48,847 nucleotides of DNA, taken from the IMG/VR virus record IMGVR_UViG_3300035698_005975, positions 1 to 48,847 of that record. One strand, 5' to 3'. Numbering within the stretch: position 1 is the stretch's first letter; every line of letters starts with the position of its first letter. Under the pieces are notes generated by a model. That model did not search any database. It was not told the DNA's origin and saw only the letters and a program-made list of their open reading frames with translations. Below, one piece after another: positions 38,964-47,029 of this stretch. The stretch comes from a virus. The translations under genes were made by a program, and so were the position numbers.

Positions 38964-40661
38964 ATGGCAACGATAGTCTTCCCCGATGATCCTCCGGTCA
39001 GTGTAACCGGATCGCGCAAGGCGTCTGACCACCTCGCGTGGTTGCAAGATGTGAACGAGGCTATCAAGGATCTGCAAGGGGCGGTCCGTTCACTCGGCGG
39101 AAACGAAGACGGCGTTTTTAGTTTCAACCCCTACTGGCAAGACAGCCTTGAAGTAGTGCCAACCGCGCCGGTAAGTCTCAAAGTCACGATGTCCCTTGGT
39201 GCCGGTATCCTGGACAAGATCCCGTTCGACGTGACCGTTGCGCAGACATCGGCCTTCCTTGTGGCTCCGCTCGTTGACCCCCGGATCGATACCGTTGCGA
39301 TTGACGCCTTGACGGCCACCATGGTCATCCACACAGGCGTCGAGGGTGCTGTCCCTGTGGCTCCGACGGTGGACGATGGAGAACTGAAACTCGCAGAGAT
39401 CGATTGGGCCGTGGGCGATACCGCAATTGACGACCCAGCGGGGGCGGGCGAAGCGGGGATCACGGATTCCAGAACATTCAATTACCATCACGCTGCAATG
39501 ATTCCAGGCGGCGCCACGATAGGATATGAGCAGATCTCGGCCGGCTCAATTACGCCGGACCGGGGACACGTTCATGTGATCCCGGAATTCGCAGCCCCAG
39601 ACAATCTTGACACCATCGATGCAACGAATTTCCCGGACGATGCACTGCTCTTGCTCCACACGTTCGGGAGTGACGCGATAACGCTCAGAAGCGCGCAAGA
39701 CAACATATACCTTTCAGGCGGCCAAGACTTCGTGATGGACAACGCGGAGCACAGCATACTCCTGCGCTGGGCCTTTGGGGCTGGTTGGCAAGAGGTATGG
39801 CGCTCCTATGATGCCGATGCGTCGGGCCAAGAGTCTTTTGCTGCGTACTGGGGCGTGCCGCTACTCGCGGGCGGAAGCGTGTTTGCCGGATCAATCGAGT
39901 TTGCTGGAGACGTGACGGTCTCGACGGCCAACGGGATCAACTATGACCCTCTAGGCGATGTGGACGTAGACCTCATCACCGTTGACGTGACAGGCACGCC
40001 AAAGCTCTGGTGGGACGAAGCACCGGGGCAGTTCGTATTCAGCACCGCTGTAGACGTCGATGGCGCGTTCACGGCGGGCACCATCGCCAGTGACGCGGGG
40101 GTGTCGGGGACGACGTTTAATGGAACACAAGCTATTCTTGACAGCGGTGGAGCATCTGTTATACAAGAGTGGGACAATGATGCTTATGGTAGTGCAAATG
40201 TTAACCATAAATATCAGATGTTTGGGTTTTCCAGTCTCTTAATGTCATTCTTCGGAGCTGGCACAAATGATACGGTCACATCACGATTCACTGCTGGGAC
40301 TGGTGGGCATAACGTTGAAATAAGTGGCGACCTCGATGTGGGCGACGCGCTTGACGTGGGCGGGAACATCGCTTTGGATGGCAACACCACAATCGACGCC
40401 TATAGCGCCGCAGGCGCGACTGTTCTCACGATACTAAACTCCGACGCCACCTATAAGGCCAGTCTGTATGTCGAAGACAACGTCACCTGCCTTGGGGGCG
40501 TCTTTGGAGCCGCTGCAACCCTGTCCGCCGCATCCCCCCTCATCTTTGGTTCTGGGATGGGCAACTCCAGCAAAGACCCGACCTCGGACGCCCCGGCTGA
40601 TTGGGTGCAGATTTCGATTGGCGGAACAACTTACTACCTACCGGCCTACGCGGCCTCGTAG
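38964..40661 (+). CDS. Tail fibre protein
   Basis: 565 residues; the ATG at 38964 follows GGAGAGTGAA. N-terminal KASDHLAWLQDVNEAIKDLQ is a short coiled segment. Beta-rich repeats follow, including two similar motifs shared with the previous gene (DNIYLSGGQDFVMDNAEHSI here and NNIRLAGGEDYVMDETHSAI there). The C-terminal part (SASGATVLTILNSDATYK-like) is typical of fibre shafts. DNA at about 40120-40330 is clearly AT-richer than the rest, suggesting an imported segment. It likely binds the host surface. Confidence 0.7.
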   Translation: MATIVFPDDPPVSVTGSRKASDHLAWLQDVNEAIKDLQGAVRSLGGNEDGVFSFNPYWQDSLEVVPTAPVSLKVTMSLGAGILDKIPFDVTVAQTSAFLVAPLVDPRIDTVAIDALTATMVIHTGVEGAVPVAPTVDDGELKLAEIDWAVGDTAIDDPAGAGEAGITDSRTFNYHHAAMIPGGATIGYEQISAGSITPDRGHVHVIPEFAAPDNLDTIDATNFPDDALLLLHTFGSDAITLRSAQDNIYLSGGQDFVMDNAEHSILLRWAFGAGWQEVWRSYDADASGQESFAAYWGVPLLAGGSVFAGSIEFAGDVTVSTANGINYDPLGDVDVDLITVDVTGTPKLWWDEAPGQFVFSTAVDVDGAFTAGTIASDAGVSGTTFNGTQAILDSGGASVIQEWDNDAYGSANVNHKYQMFGFSSLLMSFFGAGTNDTVTSRFTAGTGGHNVEISGDLDVGDALDVGGNIALDGNTTIDAYSAAGATVLTILNSDATYKASLYVEDNVTCLGGVFGAAATLSAASPLIFGSGMGNSSKDPTSDAPADWVQISIGGTTYYLPAYAAS

Positions 40662-40675
40662 GGGAGGAATAAGCA

Positions 40676-40942
40676 ATGGCAATGCTTTGGGACAACGTAG
40701 ACGATTTTGCGGAGAGTGCGGCAAGCCTCGCCCGTCTTTCCAGGCAAGCTGCACGAAAGGCCGCAAAGGCGGTGGAGTTCAAAAACAGCATGGAGAGCAT
40801 CGGCGCTCCAATTACGGAGGACCAAAAGACGGCCATCCTCGCCAGCATTGGCGAGACAGCCGCTCCGCTCAACGTCCAATTCAACGAGACTAAGGCGATC
40901 TTCACAGCCACAGACCCTATCCCGGATGATCCGGAAGAGTAG
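40676..40942 (+). CDS. Small hypothetical protein after the fibre
   Basis: 88 residues; the ATG at 40676 follows GGGAGGAATAAGCA. Helical, with SAASLARLSRQAARKAAKAV and an acidic end DPIPDDPEE. It could be a fibre-assembly chaperone or a small tail component by position. Not recognised. Confidence 0.6.
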   Translation: MAMLWDNVDDFAESAASLARLSRQAARKAAKAVEFKNSMESIGAPITEDQKTAILASIGETAAPLNVQFNETKAIFTATDPIPDDPEE

Positions 40943-40980
40943 GATCGGTGGCAAGGCAACACGACCGAGAGGGGAACACC

Positions 40981-41295
40981 ATGGCAACGAAAGCAAAGGC
41001 AAGACCGACACGCAAGAAGCCGCCCGCCAAGCCCAAGGCCGCAGCAAAGCCGAAGCCCGAACCGGACGAGGGCAAACTCAACACAGGGCCGGAGCCCCAA
41101 CCGGACAAGGCGGCCATGCTCGCCCAGATGCACGATGGGGCGGGCCGCGCCCTGGACGCGCTCGCGAACGTCTTGGGCGCGTCGGTGCTGTCGGTTCCTC
41201 CCAACCAAGTCAACGCGATCATGGGAAGTCTGCGCCAATATGCCGCCTTCATGCGCGCCGAGACGGCCCCGGCGAAGGAAAAGGCCGATGCCTGA
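40981..41295 (+). CDS. Hypothetical protein with Lys/Pro/Ala-rich N-terminus
   Basis: 104 residues; the ATG at 40981 follows GAGAGGGGAACACC. The first 30 residues are a disordered basic tail (KARPTRKKPPAKPKAAAKPK). The rest is helical (AAMLAQMHDGAGRALDALAN). The gene directly precedes and overlaps the endolysin gene, where holins or antiholins are often found, but it has no membrane segment. Confidence 0.6.
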   Translation: MATKAKARPTRKKPPAKPKAAAKPKPEPDEGKLNTGPEPQPDKAAMLAQMHDGAGRALDALANVLGASVLSVPPNQVNAIMGSLRQYAAFMRAETAPAKEKADA

Positions 41296-41848
41296 TTACA
41301 AGGGAATCGCAATCGACCTACCGCAAGACTACCTAAACGCGCTCGGGGCGACGCTTCGTGTCGAGGGCAGGTATTCCGATCACGAGTCCGACCCCGGCGG
41401 CGAGACCATGTTCGGGATCTCGAAACGCTGGCACCCGGAAATGTGGCAGAACGGCCGGCCAACGATGGAAGGCGCTATCGCGTTCTACTGTCGCGAATTC
41501 TGGGTACCGATGGGCTTGGCAGAAATCGACAGCCCAGAGCTCCAAGCGGAGATCTTTGATAGTGGCGTGAACTGCGGACCCGGGGATGGGATCCGGTTTT
41601 CACAACAAGCCTTCAACCTGCTTCGCCCGGACGACTTCAGGATCGCGCTGCTCATCGAGGACGGCGCGCTCGGGCCAAAGACCGCGCACGCGCTCAACAG
41701 TTTCATGCGGGCCAACATCAAATGGAATCATGCCCTCGTGAACGCAGCCAACTACTTCCAGGGAAAGCACTATGAGGCGTTGGACAACAGAGACATGCTC
41801 CGTGGATGGTTCGCAAACCGGATCGCGTTCCTTCCTGGGCCGGATTAG
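41288..41848 (+). CDS. Endolysin, GH108-type N-acetylmuramidase
   Basis: 186 residues; the ATG at 41288 overlaps the previous stop. The motif RVEGRYSDHESDPGGETMFGIS carries the catalytic Glu26 and the DPGGET signature of glycoside hydrolase family 108. The C-terminal part (LLIEDGALGPKTAHALNSF) matches the PG_binding_3 module fused to these enzymes. It cleaves the glycan strands of peptidoglycan at lysis. It has no signal sequence, so a holin is needed; no holin is adjacent. Confidence 0.9.
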   Translation: MPDYKGIAIDLPQDYLNALGATLRVEGRYSDHESDPGGETMFGISKRWHPEMWQNGRPTMEGAIAFYCREFWVPMGLAEIDSPELQAEIFDSGVNCGPGDGIRFSQQAFNLLRPDDFRIALLIEDGALGPKTAHALNSFMRANIKWNHALVNAANYFQGKHYEALDNRDMLRGWFANRIAFLPGPD

Positions 41849-41867
41849 CCGGGCATTGCGCGGCCGC

Positions 41868-41957
41868 ATGGTGACGCTCTTCTCGTACTCATGGGGCGGC
41901 CACCAACTCACGGCGGGCCAGCGGCGGCGCAGGGCCGCCCGTAGGCGCAAGCGATAG
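41868..41957 (+). CDS. Possible 29-residue basic peptide
   Basis: A frame from ATG 41868 ends in a run of arginines (GQRRRRAARRRKR). It fills most of the gap between endolysin and phosphoesterase, but it has no good ribosome site and high GC can create such frames by chance. Confidence 0.25.
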   Translation: MVTLFSYSWGGHQLTAGQRRRRAARRRKR

Positions 41958-41992
41958 GCGATAGCACAGAAAGCAAACGGAAGGCGGGCCGC

Positions 41993-42814
41993 GTGAAGAA
42001 ACCGACCAAACCAACTAAACCAATCAATACCGTCGCTATCTTGGGAGACATCCATTGTGGGTCTGCCTACGCGCTTGTGCCACCGGATTGGTGGAACGGG
42101 CGCACACTCAAAGCGGTTAAGCAACTATGGGATTGTTGGGTGTGGGCTGTGGATCAACTGCCCGCGGTCGACCTGCTCATCTTGAACGGTGACTTGGTTG
42201 AAGGCAAAGCCCGCAAGTCGGATGCCACTGGGTTGGTTGCGACCAAGATGAGCGAACAGACCGAGATGGCTGTTGAGACGTTACGCCCGGTTGTAGCGAA
42301 GGCACGCAAGACGATCCGTATGTCGGGCACACCGTACCACGAGACGTTTGATGGGCCACTCAAGGCGCTCGATCAGGAGTTTGGGATCAAGGCGCCCCGC
42401 GACGACCGGCGCGGCATGGTACGCGATATCCGACTTGACGGCGATGCCATTTTGAATGTAGCACACCATCCCGAAGGTGGCGCGGCGATGTACCGCGCAA
42501 CCATGATGGAGCGCGAGGGCTTGTGGGCGACGCTCGCGCAAGAGGTCAAACAACTCCCGAAAGCTACCCATATCGTGCGCTCCCACGTCCATTTCTATTC
42601 CCAACTTGTAGCGTTCGGCAAGGTAATTGTGCAGTGCCCGTGCTGGAAGCTACAAGACCCGTACAGTATCAAGGGCCGCAATTGGCGCTGGCAACCCGAT
42701 CATGGGATTGTCTTGATGACCAGGGACGAGGTTTGGGGCCACCGCGGGTACCGGACAAACTGCCTGCAAGTCGACACTCCGAGGGTGAAAGCGACCACAT
42801 ATGCCGAACTCTAA
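41993..42814 (+). CDS. Calcineurin-like metallophosphoesterase
   Basis: 273 residues with GTG start 41993. Metal-binding motifs are LGDIHCGS (Asp19, His21), LNGDLVEG (Asp67), GTPYHE in the place of the usual GNHD/E (His116), VAHHP (His158/159) and SHVHFY (His198, His200). The family includes Mre11/SbcD nucleases and protein or nucleotide phosphatases. With an SbcC-like ATPase 3 kb downstream a nuclease role is possible, but the GTPYH variant and short length keep the substrate open. Confidence 0.75.
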   Translation: MKKPTKPTKPINTVAILGDIHCGSAYALVPPDWWNGRTLKAVKQLWDCWVWAVDQLPAVDLLILNGDLVEGKARKSDATGLVATKMSEQTEMAVETLRPVVAKARKTIRMSGTPYHETFDGPLKALDQEFGIKAPRDDRRGMVRDIRLDGDAILNVAHHPEGGAAMYRATMMEREGLWATLAQEVKQLPKATHIVRSHVHFYSQLVAFGKVIVQCPCWKLQDPYSIKGRNWRWQPDHGIVLMTRDEVWGHRGYRTNCLQVDTPRVKATTYAEL

Positions 42815-43109
42815 GGCGAGCGCAAAGCCCCGCATAACCGCGTCGGCGATGTCTGAATTTCTCGCTAACGTGTCGGAGCAAGACCGCCCGATCCGTGAGC
42901 GCGTACTCGACGAGGTGCGCCGCGCGGCGCAAGAGGCGTTGGGGGCTGGTGACGCGGACCTATTGTGCACAAATTCGAGCGTGGCCACAGCGACCGGCGA
43001 GAAGGTGTGCACCGTGCACGCGAACATGGTGGCCCTCGAATTGGAGGGCCTTGTGCGACGCGTGGCAATCCGCGGCAGATCTGTCCTCTGGGGGCCGTGC
43101 GATGAGTGA
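42801..43109 (+). CDS. Hypothetical HTH-like protein
   Basis: 102 residues; ATG at 42801 inside the end of the previous gene. The second half (TGEKVCTVHANMVALELEGL, VRRVAIRGRSVLW) reads like a winged-helix domain; the first half is basic and helical. Overlap with both neighbours supports a real gene in an operon. Not recognised further. Confidence 0.55.
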   Translation: MPNSKASAKPRITASAMSEFLANVSEQDRPIRERVLDEVRRAAQEALGAGDADLLCTNSSVATATGEKVCTVHANMVALELEGLVRRVAIRGRSVLWGPCDE

Positions 43110-43344
43110 CCTAATCGAGAATCCCCCACACTACACATGGCGCGGGGGAATCGAGCCGGAAAAGTTCATCAACTCTAACGAGTTCATCGCCATGGAAGCC
43201 AATATCATCAAGTACATCTACCGCTACCCAAAAAAGGGCGGCTTGGTGGATCTGCAAAAAGCACATCACAACCTCGTGCAACTCATTCAGCGCGAGATGG
43301 GGAAGGGCACCGACGCCAATGGCGAAGCCGACGCTACCGATTGA
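43102..43344 (+). CDS. DUF3310 protein
   Basis: 80 residues; the start overlaps the previous stop. NPPHYTWRGGIEPEKFINSN followed by EANIIKYIYRYPKKGGLVDL and KAHHNLVQLI is the signature of DUF3310, a small family widespread in phages and sometimes annotated as nucleotide kinase-like. The function is not established. It is one of the clearest family matches in this region. Confidence 0.85.
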   Translation: MSDLIENPPHYTWRGGIEPEKFINSNEFIAMEANIIKYIYRYPKKGGLVDLQKAHHNLVQLIQREMGKGTDANGEADATD

Positions 43345-43579
43345 CGTGCTTGTGCATTGGGTAGACAGCACCTCCGACCCCAGGTGGTTGGGGCTACGGA
43401 AGGCAAAGCGGGCGCGGCCATCGAAGTGCAAAACGCGCGGCCTATTGTTGAAGGCAACGCGAACGAAACTGGTTCTTGCGCACACAGTGTCTGCAAAACA
43501 ATGTGACTATACCGTCATCCCGCGCGGCTGCGTTGTGAGCGTTCGCGCCATGGTTCCAGGGAAGCGCATCAAGCTATAG
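43319..43579 (+). CDS. Small basic protein of unknown function
   Basis: 86 residues; ATG at 43319, overlapping the DUF3310 gene by 26 nt. Contains PIDVLVHWVDSTSDPRWLGL and an SH3-like end (CDYTVIPRGCVVSVRAMVPG). Rich in Lys and Arg. The last gene before the terminator at 43608. Not recognised. Confidence 0.6.
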   Translation: MAKPTLPIDVLVHWVDSTSDPRWLGLRKAKRARPSKCKTRGLLLKATRTKLVLAHTVSAKQCDYTVIPRGCVVSVRAMVPGKRIKL

Positions 43580-43607
43580 CTCACCCGCCACGCGCGGGCA
43601 GAGTAAC

Positions 43608-43640
43608 GGGGCCGTCCTCCGGGGCGGCCCTTGCTTGTTT
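43608..43640 (+). terminator. Strong Rho-independent terminator
   Basis: GGGCCGTCC (43609-43617) pairs with the GGGGCGGCCC segment (43621-43630), followed by TTGCTTGTTT. A smaller CCCGC/GCGGG hairpin lies just before (about 43584-43597). It ends the late/tail transcript before the early promoter P3. Confidence 0.8.
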
Positions 43641-43704
43641 GATGGTTGTTTGATTCTCCCCAGCAAGTCCTTGCTATGACACGACTTCCAATTTGACGCC
43701 AAAC

Positions 43705-43732
43705 TTTTCTCAGAAAACCCCCGATTTTCTCA
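43705..43732 (+). repeat. Direct repeats TTTTCTCA upstream of promoter P3
   Basis: TTTTCTCA at 43705-43712 and 43725-43732, with 20 bp between starts (two helical turns), 10 bp upstream of the -35 box. The spacing suits a regulator or an UP-like element. The whole stretch 43580-43806 has no gene: it holds the terminator, this repeat and P3. Confidence 0.5.
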
Positions 43733-43741
43733 CGAAAGGGC

Positions 43742-43770
43742 TTGACATCATTAGATACATGGTATATAAT
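43742..43770 (+). promoter_or_regulatory. Early sigma70-type promoter P3
   Basis: TTGACA (43742-43747) and TATAAT (43765-43770) with a 17-nt spacer ending TTAGATACATGGTA. It drives the small early genes 43807-44911. Confidence 0.9.
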
Positions 43771-43806
43771 ATAGACAGTTGAAGCGTAACAAAGGGAGAA
43801 CGAGCG

Positions 43807-43989
43807 ATGCGAAAAGGCGACAAGGTATGCGTGAGAAAAGCCGGGCGGCTCGTGCTAGAAACCGTCAAGGGATTCAGCGGCCCGTTTGTCTACACGGACG
43901 AAGGCAACGGCGCAACCCACCGCGCCGATGATGTGATTCCGGTGTACTGGTCAAAGGCCGTCGCCCGCTACGTGACGGTCCCCGCATAA
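43807..43989 (+). CDS. Small SH3-like early protein (60 residues)
   Basis: The ATG at 43807 follows AAAGGGAGAACGAGCG. Sequence MRKGDKVCVRKAGRLVLETV then PFVYTDEGNG looks like a KOW/SH3-type barrel. First gene behind promoter P3. Early phage proteins of this size often target host enzymes, but nothing here shows which. Confidence 0.6.
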   Translation: MRKGDKVCVRKAGRLVLETVKGFSGPFVYTDEGNGATHRADDVIPVYWSKAVARYVTVPA

Positions 43990-44013
43990 CTGCAACAACC
44001 AAGGAGACTGACG

Positions 44014-44292
44014 ATGGTGACCGTACACGACTACGAGATCGAGTTTGTGCGGGCCGACCTGGGTATCAGGCCGCGACGTTGGGACAGCACATTGACCGGC
44101 GAAGGCGATTGCGCCGCTGAGGCGCTGATTGACGCCCTTGACGGGCTGGAATCCAACAACGGCACGCTTGACCCTGCGGGCGAAGGCGAGGCGTATATGA
44201 AGGCCGACGCGCAAGAGGACGGCGCGTGGTTCTGCCTCTTGCATTACAACCGCCCCGATCCGATGGAGGACGTGACCACATGCCCAAAATGA
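44014..44292 (+). CDS. Small acidic early protein
   Basis: 92 residues; ATG at 44014 follows CAAGGAGACTGACG. Predicted alpha/beta (HDYEIEFVRADLGIRPRRWD, then CAAEALIDALDGLE). Not recognised. It overlaps the next gene. Confidence 0.6.
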   Translation: MVTVHDYEIEFVRADLGIRPRRWDSTLTGEGDCAAEALIDALDGLESNNGTLDPAGEGEAYMKADAQEDGAWFCLLHYNRPDPMEDVTTCPK

Positions 44293-44573
44293 CCCCCGAG
44301 CAAGCCGAGTGCGCGAAGGCGGCGGCCTTATTGCCAGCGAGCCCCACCAAACCCGCTAAGCATTTCGCGCACTTCGCGCTGGCCCGCAACGTCCTTGCAG
44401 TGGCGCACGTGTGGCCGGCCGTTGGTGACTTCCGCGTCTACCTTGACGCTGTGCCGGGCCGGAACCATGAGCACGAAGCCGCGGACGTGCTCGACCATGG
44501 CGCGAGGGTGTCCGAACCAGTCGCCCGCGCGATCTTCCCGCGCTTCGACGCGCTCACGTATTGGAGGTTCTAA
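44280..44573 (+). CDS. Hypothetical early protein
   Basis: 97 residues from ATG 44280 with GGAGG ten bases upstream; ATG 44289, which makes an ATGA overlap, is an alternative. Histidine- and alanine-rich (KHFAHFALARNVLAVAHVWP). No known family. Confidence 0.55.
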   Translation: MPKMTPEQAECAKAAALLPASPTKPAKHFAHFALARNVLAVAHVWPAVGDFRVYLDAVPGRNHEHEAADVLDHGARVSEPVARAIFPRFDALTYWRF

Positions 44574-44911
44574 TGCCAACACGCGAAACGCAAACCTACA
44601 AGATCCGCACCGACCAGGGGATATTCGAGGTCGAAGGCTACCTCGCGACGATTCCCGGGCATCCCGAGGTCCAGGTGTTCACGCGGTACGTGACGGTCGG
44701 CAAGCTGTTTGATTGCCGGTGGTGCGTCACGGAGGTCAAGACAGGGCGCGCGATTTCAAGGGGTCACAAGACAGAGGCACGCGCGCTGGAAGACGCCGAA
44801 GACAGCCTCGATAGGGTTGGCCTGTCGGCGCTGGTTGGTGCGATTAGATCTCGGGGTATCGGAGAAGATGAAGCCGTTGAACGCCCAGACGTTACATGGA
44901 AAGGCCTCTAG
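44573..44911 (+). CDS. Hypothetical early protein
   Basis: 112 residues; TAATG-overlapping start. Beta-rich first half (YKIRTDQGIFEVEGYLATIP, FDCRWCVTEVKTGRAIS) and helical end. The residues ISRGHKTEARALEDAEDSL resemble small phage proteins of unknown function. It ends 9 nt before promoter P4. Confidence 0.6.
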   Translation: MPTRETQTYKIRTDQGIFEVEGYLATIPGHPEVQVFTRYVTVGKLFDCRWCVTEVKTGRAISRGHKTEARALEDAEDSLDRVGLSALVGAIRSRGIGEDEAVERPDVTWKGL

Positions 44912-44919
44912 CCAACCCC

Positions 44920-44949
44920 CTTGACATTGGATAGATAGATTGTATATAA
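44920..44949 (+). promoter_or_regulatory. Early sigma70-type promoter P4
   Basis: TTGACA (44920-44925) and TATAAT (44944-44949) with an 18-nt spacer ending TAGATAGATTGTA, the same subtype as P2. It drives the 44991 gene and probably the SbcC-like ATPase. Confidence 0.9.
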
Positions 44950-44990
44950 TCCACGGAAAGCCCACCATGGGCTAACCGAAAGGAATACCT

Positions 44991-45371
44991 ATGTACCTCA
45001 TGTGCAGGAACCTCAAGACGCGCGAAGAAGAGATCGTGAGCGAGCACGTTGACACCTTGCGCGGGTGGAGGAACGCCGTGCGCAAGGGCAAGGCAACGCT
45101 AGGGCGGCGCGATTGGTGGATCGACGTTGACGGCAAGCTGTACCCTGGCAAGTTCTTGCTGGCGAATGGTGAGATTTCCGCCGCGTCATGCTTTGGCCCG
45201 GAGCCTTTCGCCGCCAAGTCCGCACGCCGCCGCCCAGGCCGCCCGGTTGACGGTGATCCCAAGCGCGGGGTCCGTGCCATGTTGACGGATGCCCAAATCG
45301 CCAAGGCCAATAAAGAGGGCGGCGACCAGGGCTTGTCTGCGGGTATCCGGGGGCTCATCGACAAGGCATAG
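44991..45371 (+). CDS. Hypothetical protein with AT-hook-like motif
   Basis: 126 residues; the ATG at 44991 follows AAAGGAATACCT. The N-terminal 65 residues are a small alpha/beta part (YLMCRNLKTREEEIVSEHVD). ARRRPGRPVDGDPKRG contains an RPGRP AT-hook-like core. The end (MLTDAQIAKANKEGGDQGLS, then AGIRGLIDKA) resembles a ribbon-helix-helix segment. It may be a DNA-binding early regulator, by inference. Confidence 0.6.
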   Translation: MYLMCRNLKTREEEIVSEHVDTLRGWRNAVRKGKATLGRRDWWIDVDGKLYPGKFLLANGEISAASCFGPEPFAAKSARRRPGRPVDGDPKRGVRAMLTDAQIAKANKEGGDQGLSAGIRGLIDKA

Positions 45372-45422
45372 CGCAAATCGCCATTGTGGCACAACTGCGC
45401 CAGAACTGAAAGGATGGATGAA

Positions 45423-46685
45423 ATGGATGACGCTGGAAAGTTGCACATATCGTGCATCGAGATCGAGAACGTGAAACGACTGAAAGCGGTTTATATCGAG
45501 CCCACCGAACAAGGCTTGACCATCGTAGGCGGCAAGAACGGGCAAGGCAAGACTTCCGTTTTGGATGCCATCGCATGGGCTTTGGGCGGGGCCAAACGCA
45601 GGCCGAGCAACGCCAAGCGCGACGAATCGAAGAAGGATCCTGTGATATCGATCACGATGAGCAACGGGCTTCGCGTCGAACGCAAGGGAAAGAAATCCGC
45701 GCTAACCGTCACGGACGATACCGGAATGCGCGGAGGTCAAGCGTTGTTGGATGCGTTTGTGTCCGAGTTCGCGCTGGATTTGCCGAAGTTTATGAACGCC
45801 AGCCCGGCCGAGAAGGCAAAGAGGCTATTGCAGATTCTGGGCATCGGGGACGAATTGGCGCAGCTAGAAGCGTCCGAGAAGCTCATCTACGACGAGCGGC
45901 GCGCGCTTGGAACGATTGCGGACCCCAAGACGAAACACGCCGCTTCTCTCCCGGAATATCCAGAGGCGCCGGCGGAAATCGTAAGTGTTTCGGATCTCAT
46001 TCGTCAACAGCAGGCGATCATTGTGGCCAACCGCGAGAATGAAGATGGTCGCAGAAACGCATCGGCGTGCGCTGATAACGTGGAAAAAGCCGATGGTATA
46101 GTCCTCCGCCTTGAAGGCCAGATCGCCGAGGCCCACGAAGCACAAGAGCGGGTACAACATATCTATGCCAAGGCGTTGAAGTTGGCGGAAGGACTGAAAG
46201 ACGAAAGCACCGCCGAGATCGAGGCGCAGATTGCGAGCGCCGAAACCGTAAATGCCAAGGTTGCGGCGAACAAACAGAAAGCCACGGCCACAAGCGAAGC
46301 GTCGGAACTCTCGGCACAGTACGATGCCAAGACGGATGCAATCGAAGACGTGCGAGCCAAGCGTCTGTCGCTTCTGGATGGTGCCGAGTTGCCTTTGCCG
46401 GGATTGGCAATCGAGAACGCCGAACTGGTCTATCAAGGCCAGCGGTGGGATTGTATGAGCAACGCCGAACAGCTCCGCGTATCCGTGGCTGTCATTCGCG
46501 GCTTGAATCCCGATTGTGGATTCGTGCTGATGGATAAGCTCGAACAGATGGACATGGACACGCTTCGCGAGTTTGGGGCGTGGTTGGAATCTGAGGGACT
46601 TCAAGTCATTGCCACGCGCGTCAGCACTGGCGATGAATGCTCAATCGTGCTCGAAGACGGTACGCCGCTTGTCGAGACCGACTGA
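45423..46685 (+). CDS. SbcC/RecF-like ATPase
   Basis: 420 residues; the ATG at 45423 is eight bases after GAAAGGA. Walker A is GGKNGQGKTS (36-45), with the SMC-like start ISCIEIENVKRLKAV. Residues 170-315 are a coiled-coil arm. The C-terminal lobe has MSNAEQLRVSVAV in the place of the ABC signature and the Walker B-like CGFVLMDKLEQMD. This matches small phage SbcC/RecF-type AAA_23 ATPases that act with nucleases on DNA ends. The catalytic Asp-Glu of Walker B is replaced by DK, so ATP hydrolysis may be altered. Confidence 0.75.
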   Translation: MDDAGKLHISCIEIENVKRLKAVYIEPTEQGLTIVGGKNGQGKTSVLDAIAWALGGAKRRPSNAKRDESKKDPVISITMSNGLRVERKGKKSALTVTDDTGMRGGQALLDAFVSEFALDLPKFMNASPAEKAKRLLQILGIGDELAQLEASEKLIYDERRALGTIADPKTKHAASLPEYPEAPAEIVSVSDLIRQQQAIIVANRENEDGRRNASACADNVEKADGIVLRLEGQIAEAHEAQERVQHIYAKALKLAEGLKDESTAEIEAQIASAETVNAKVAANKQKATATSEASELSAQYDAKTDAIEDVRAKRLSLLDGAELPLPGLAIENAELVYQGQRWDCMSNAEQLRVSVAVIRGLNPDCGFVLMDKLEQMDMDTLREFGAWLESEGLQVIATRVSTGDECSIVLEDGTPLVETD

Positions 46686-46975
46686 TGAAATCCGCATACT
46701 TCAATTCAGCAACAATCGACCCGCCCGATCCTGACACGACCGATCGCGATGACCCGACCGGGCTACAAGACCCGCGCCAATGCGATTGGTGCGAGCACCA
46801 CGGTCCGGATGTCCGGCGCGTCAATGGAGACGATTGTTGCTCAACCTGCCTTCGCGAGCAACACGATCTCCTGATCTGCACGGGGTGCGAAGGGCTCATG
46901 GACACAACCGACGCGGAACTCGACGGGCCAGTCTACTGCAAGGAATGCCAGCGGATTGATACAGAAAGTCCTTGA
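46685..46975 (+). CDS. Zinc-ribbon protein
   Basis: 96 residues; TGATG overlap with the ATPase gene. Four cysteine pairs (CDWCEHHG, CCSTC, CTGCEG, CKECQR) form two probable zinc knuckles in an acidic protein. It may be an adaptor for DNA or protein contact. Promoter P5 begins inside its last codons. Confidence 0.65.
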   Translation: MKSAYFNSATIDPPDPDTTDRDDPTGLQDPRQCDWCEHHGPDVRRVNGDDCCSTCLREQHDLLICTGCEGLMDTTDAELDGPVYCKECQRIDTESP

Positions 46976-47000
46976 CAAGAATAGTTACACGGTATATAAT
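46972..47000 (+). promoter_or_regulatory. Early sigma70-type promoter P5
   Basis: TTGACA (46972-46977) and TATAAT (46995-47000) with a 17-nt spacer. It is followed by GCCTGCATG as in P1, and 27 nt are identical to P1. An ATG at 47007 lies at the expected transcription start and opens 8 codons, ending in an ATGA overlap with the nuclease ATG at 47030. It drives the nuclease, Sak4-like and SSB-like genes. Confidence 0.9.
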
Positions 47001-47029
47001 GCCTGCATGACAACGGAAAGGGACAGATC

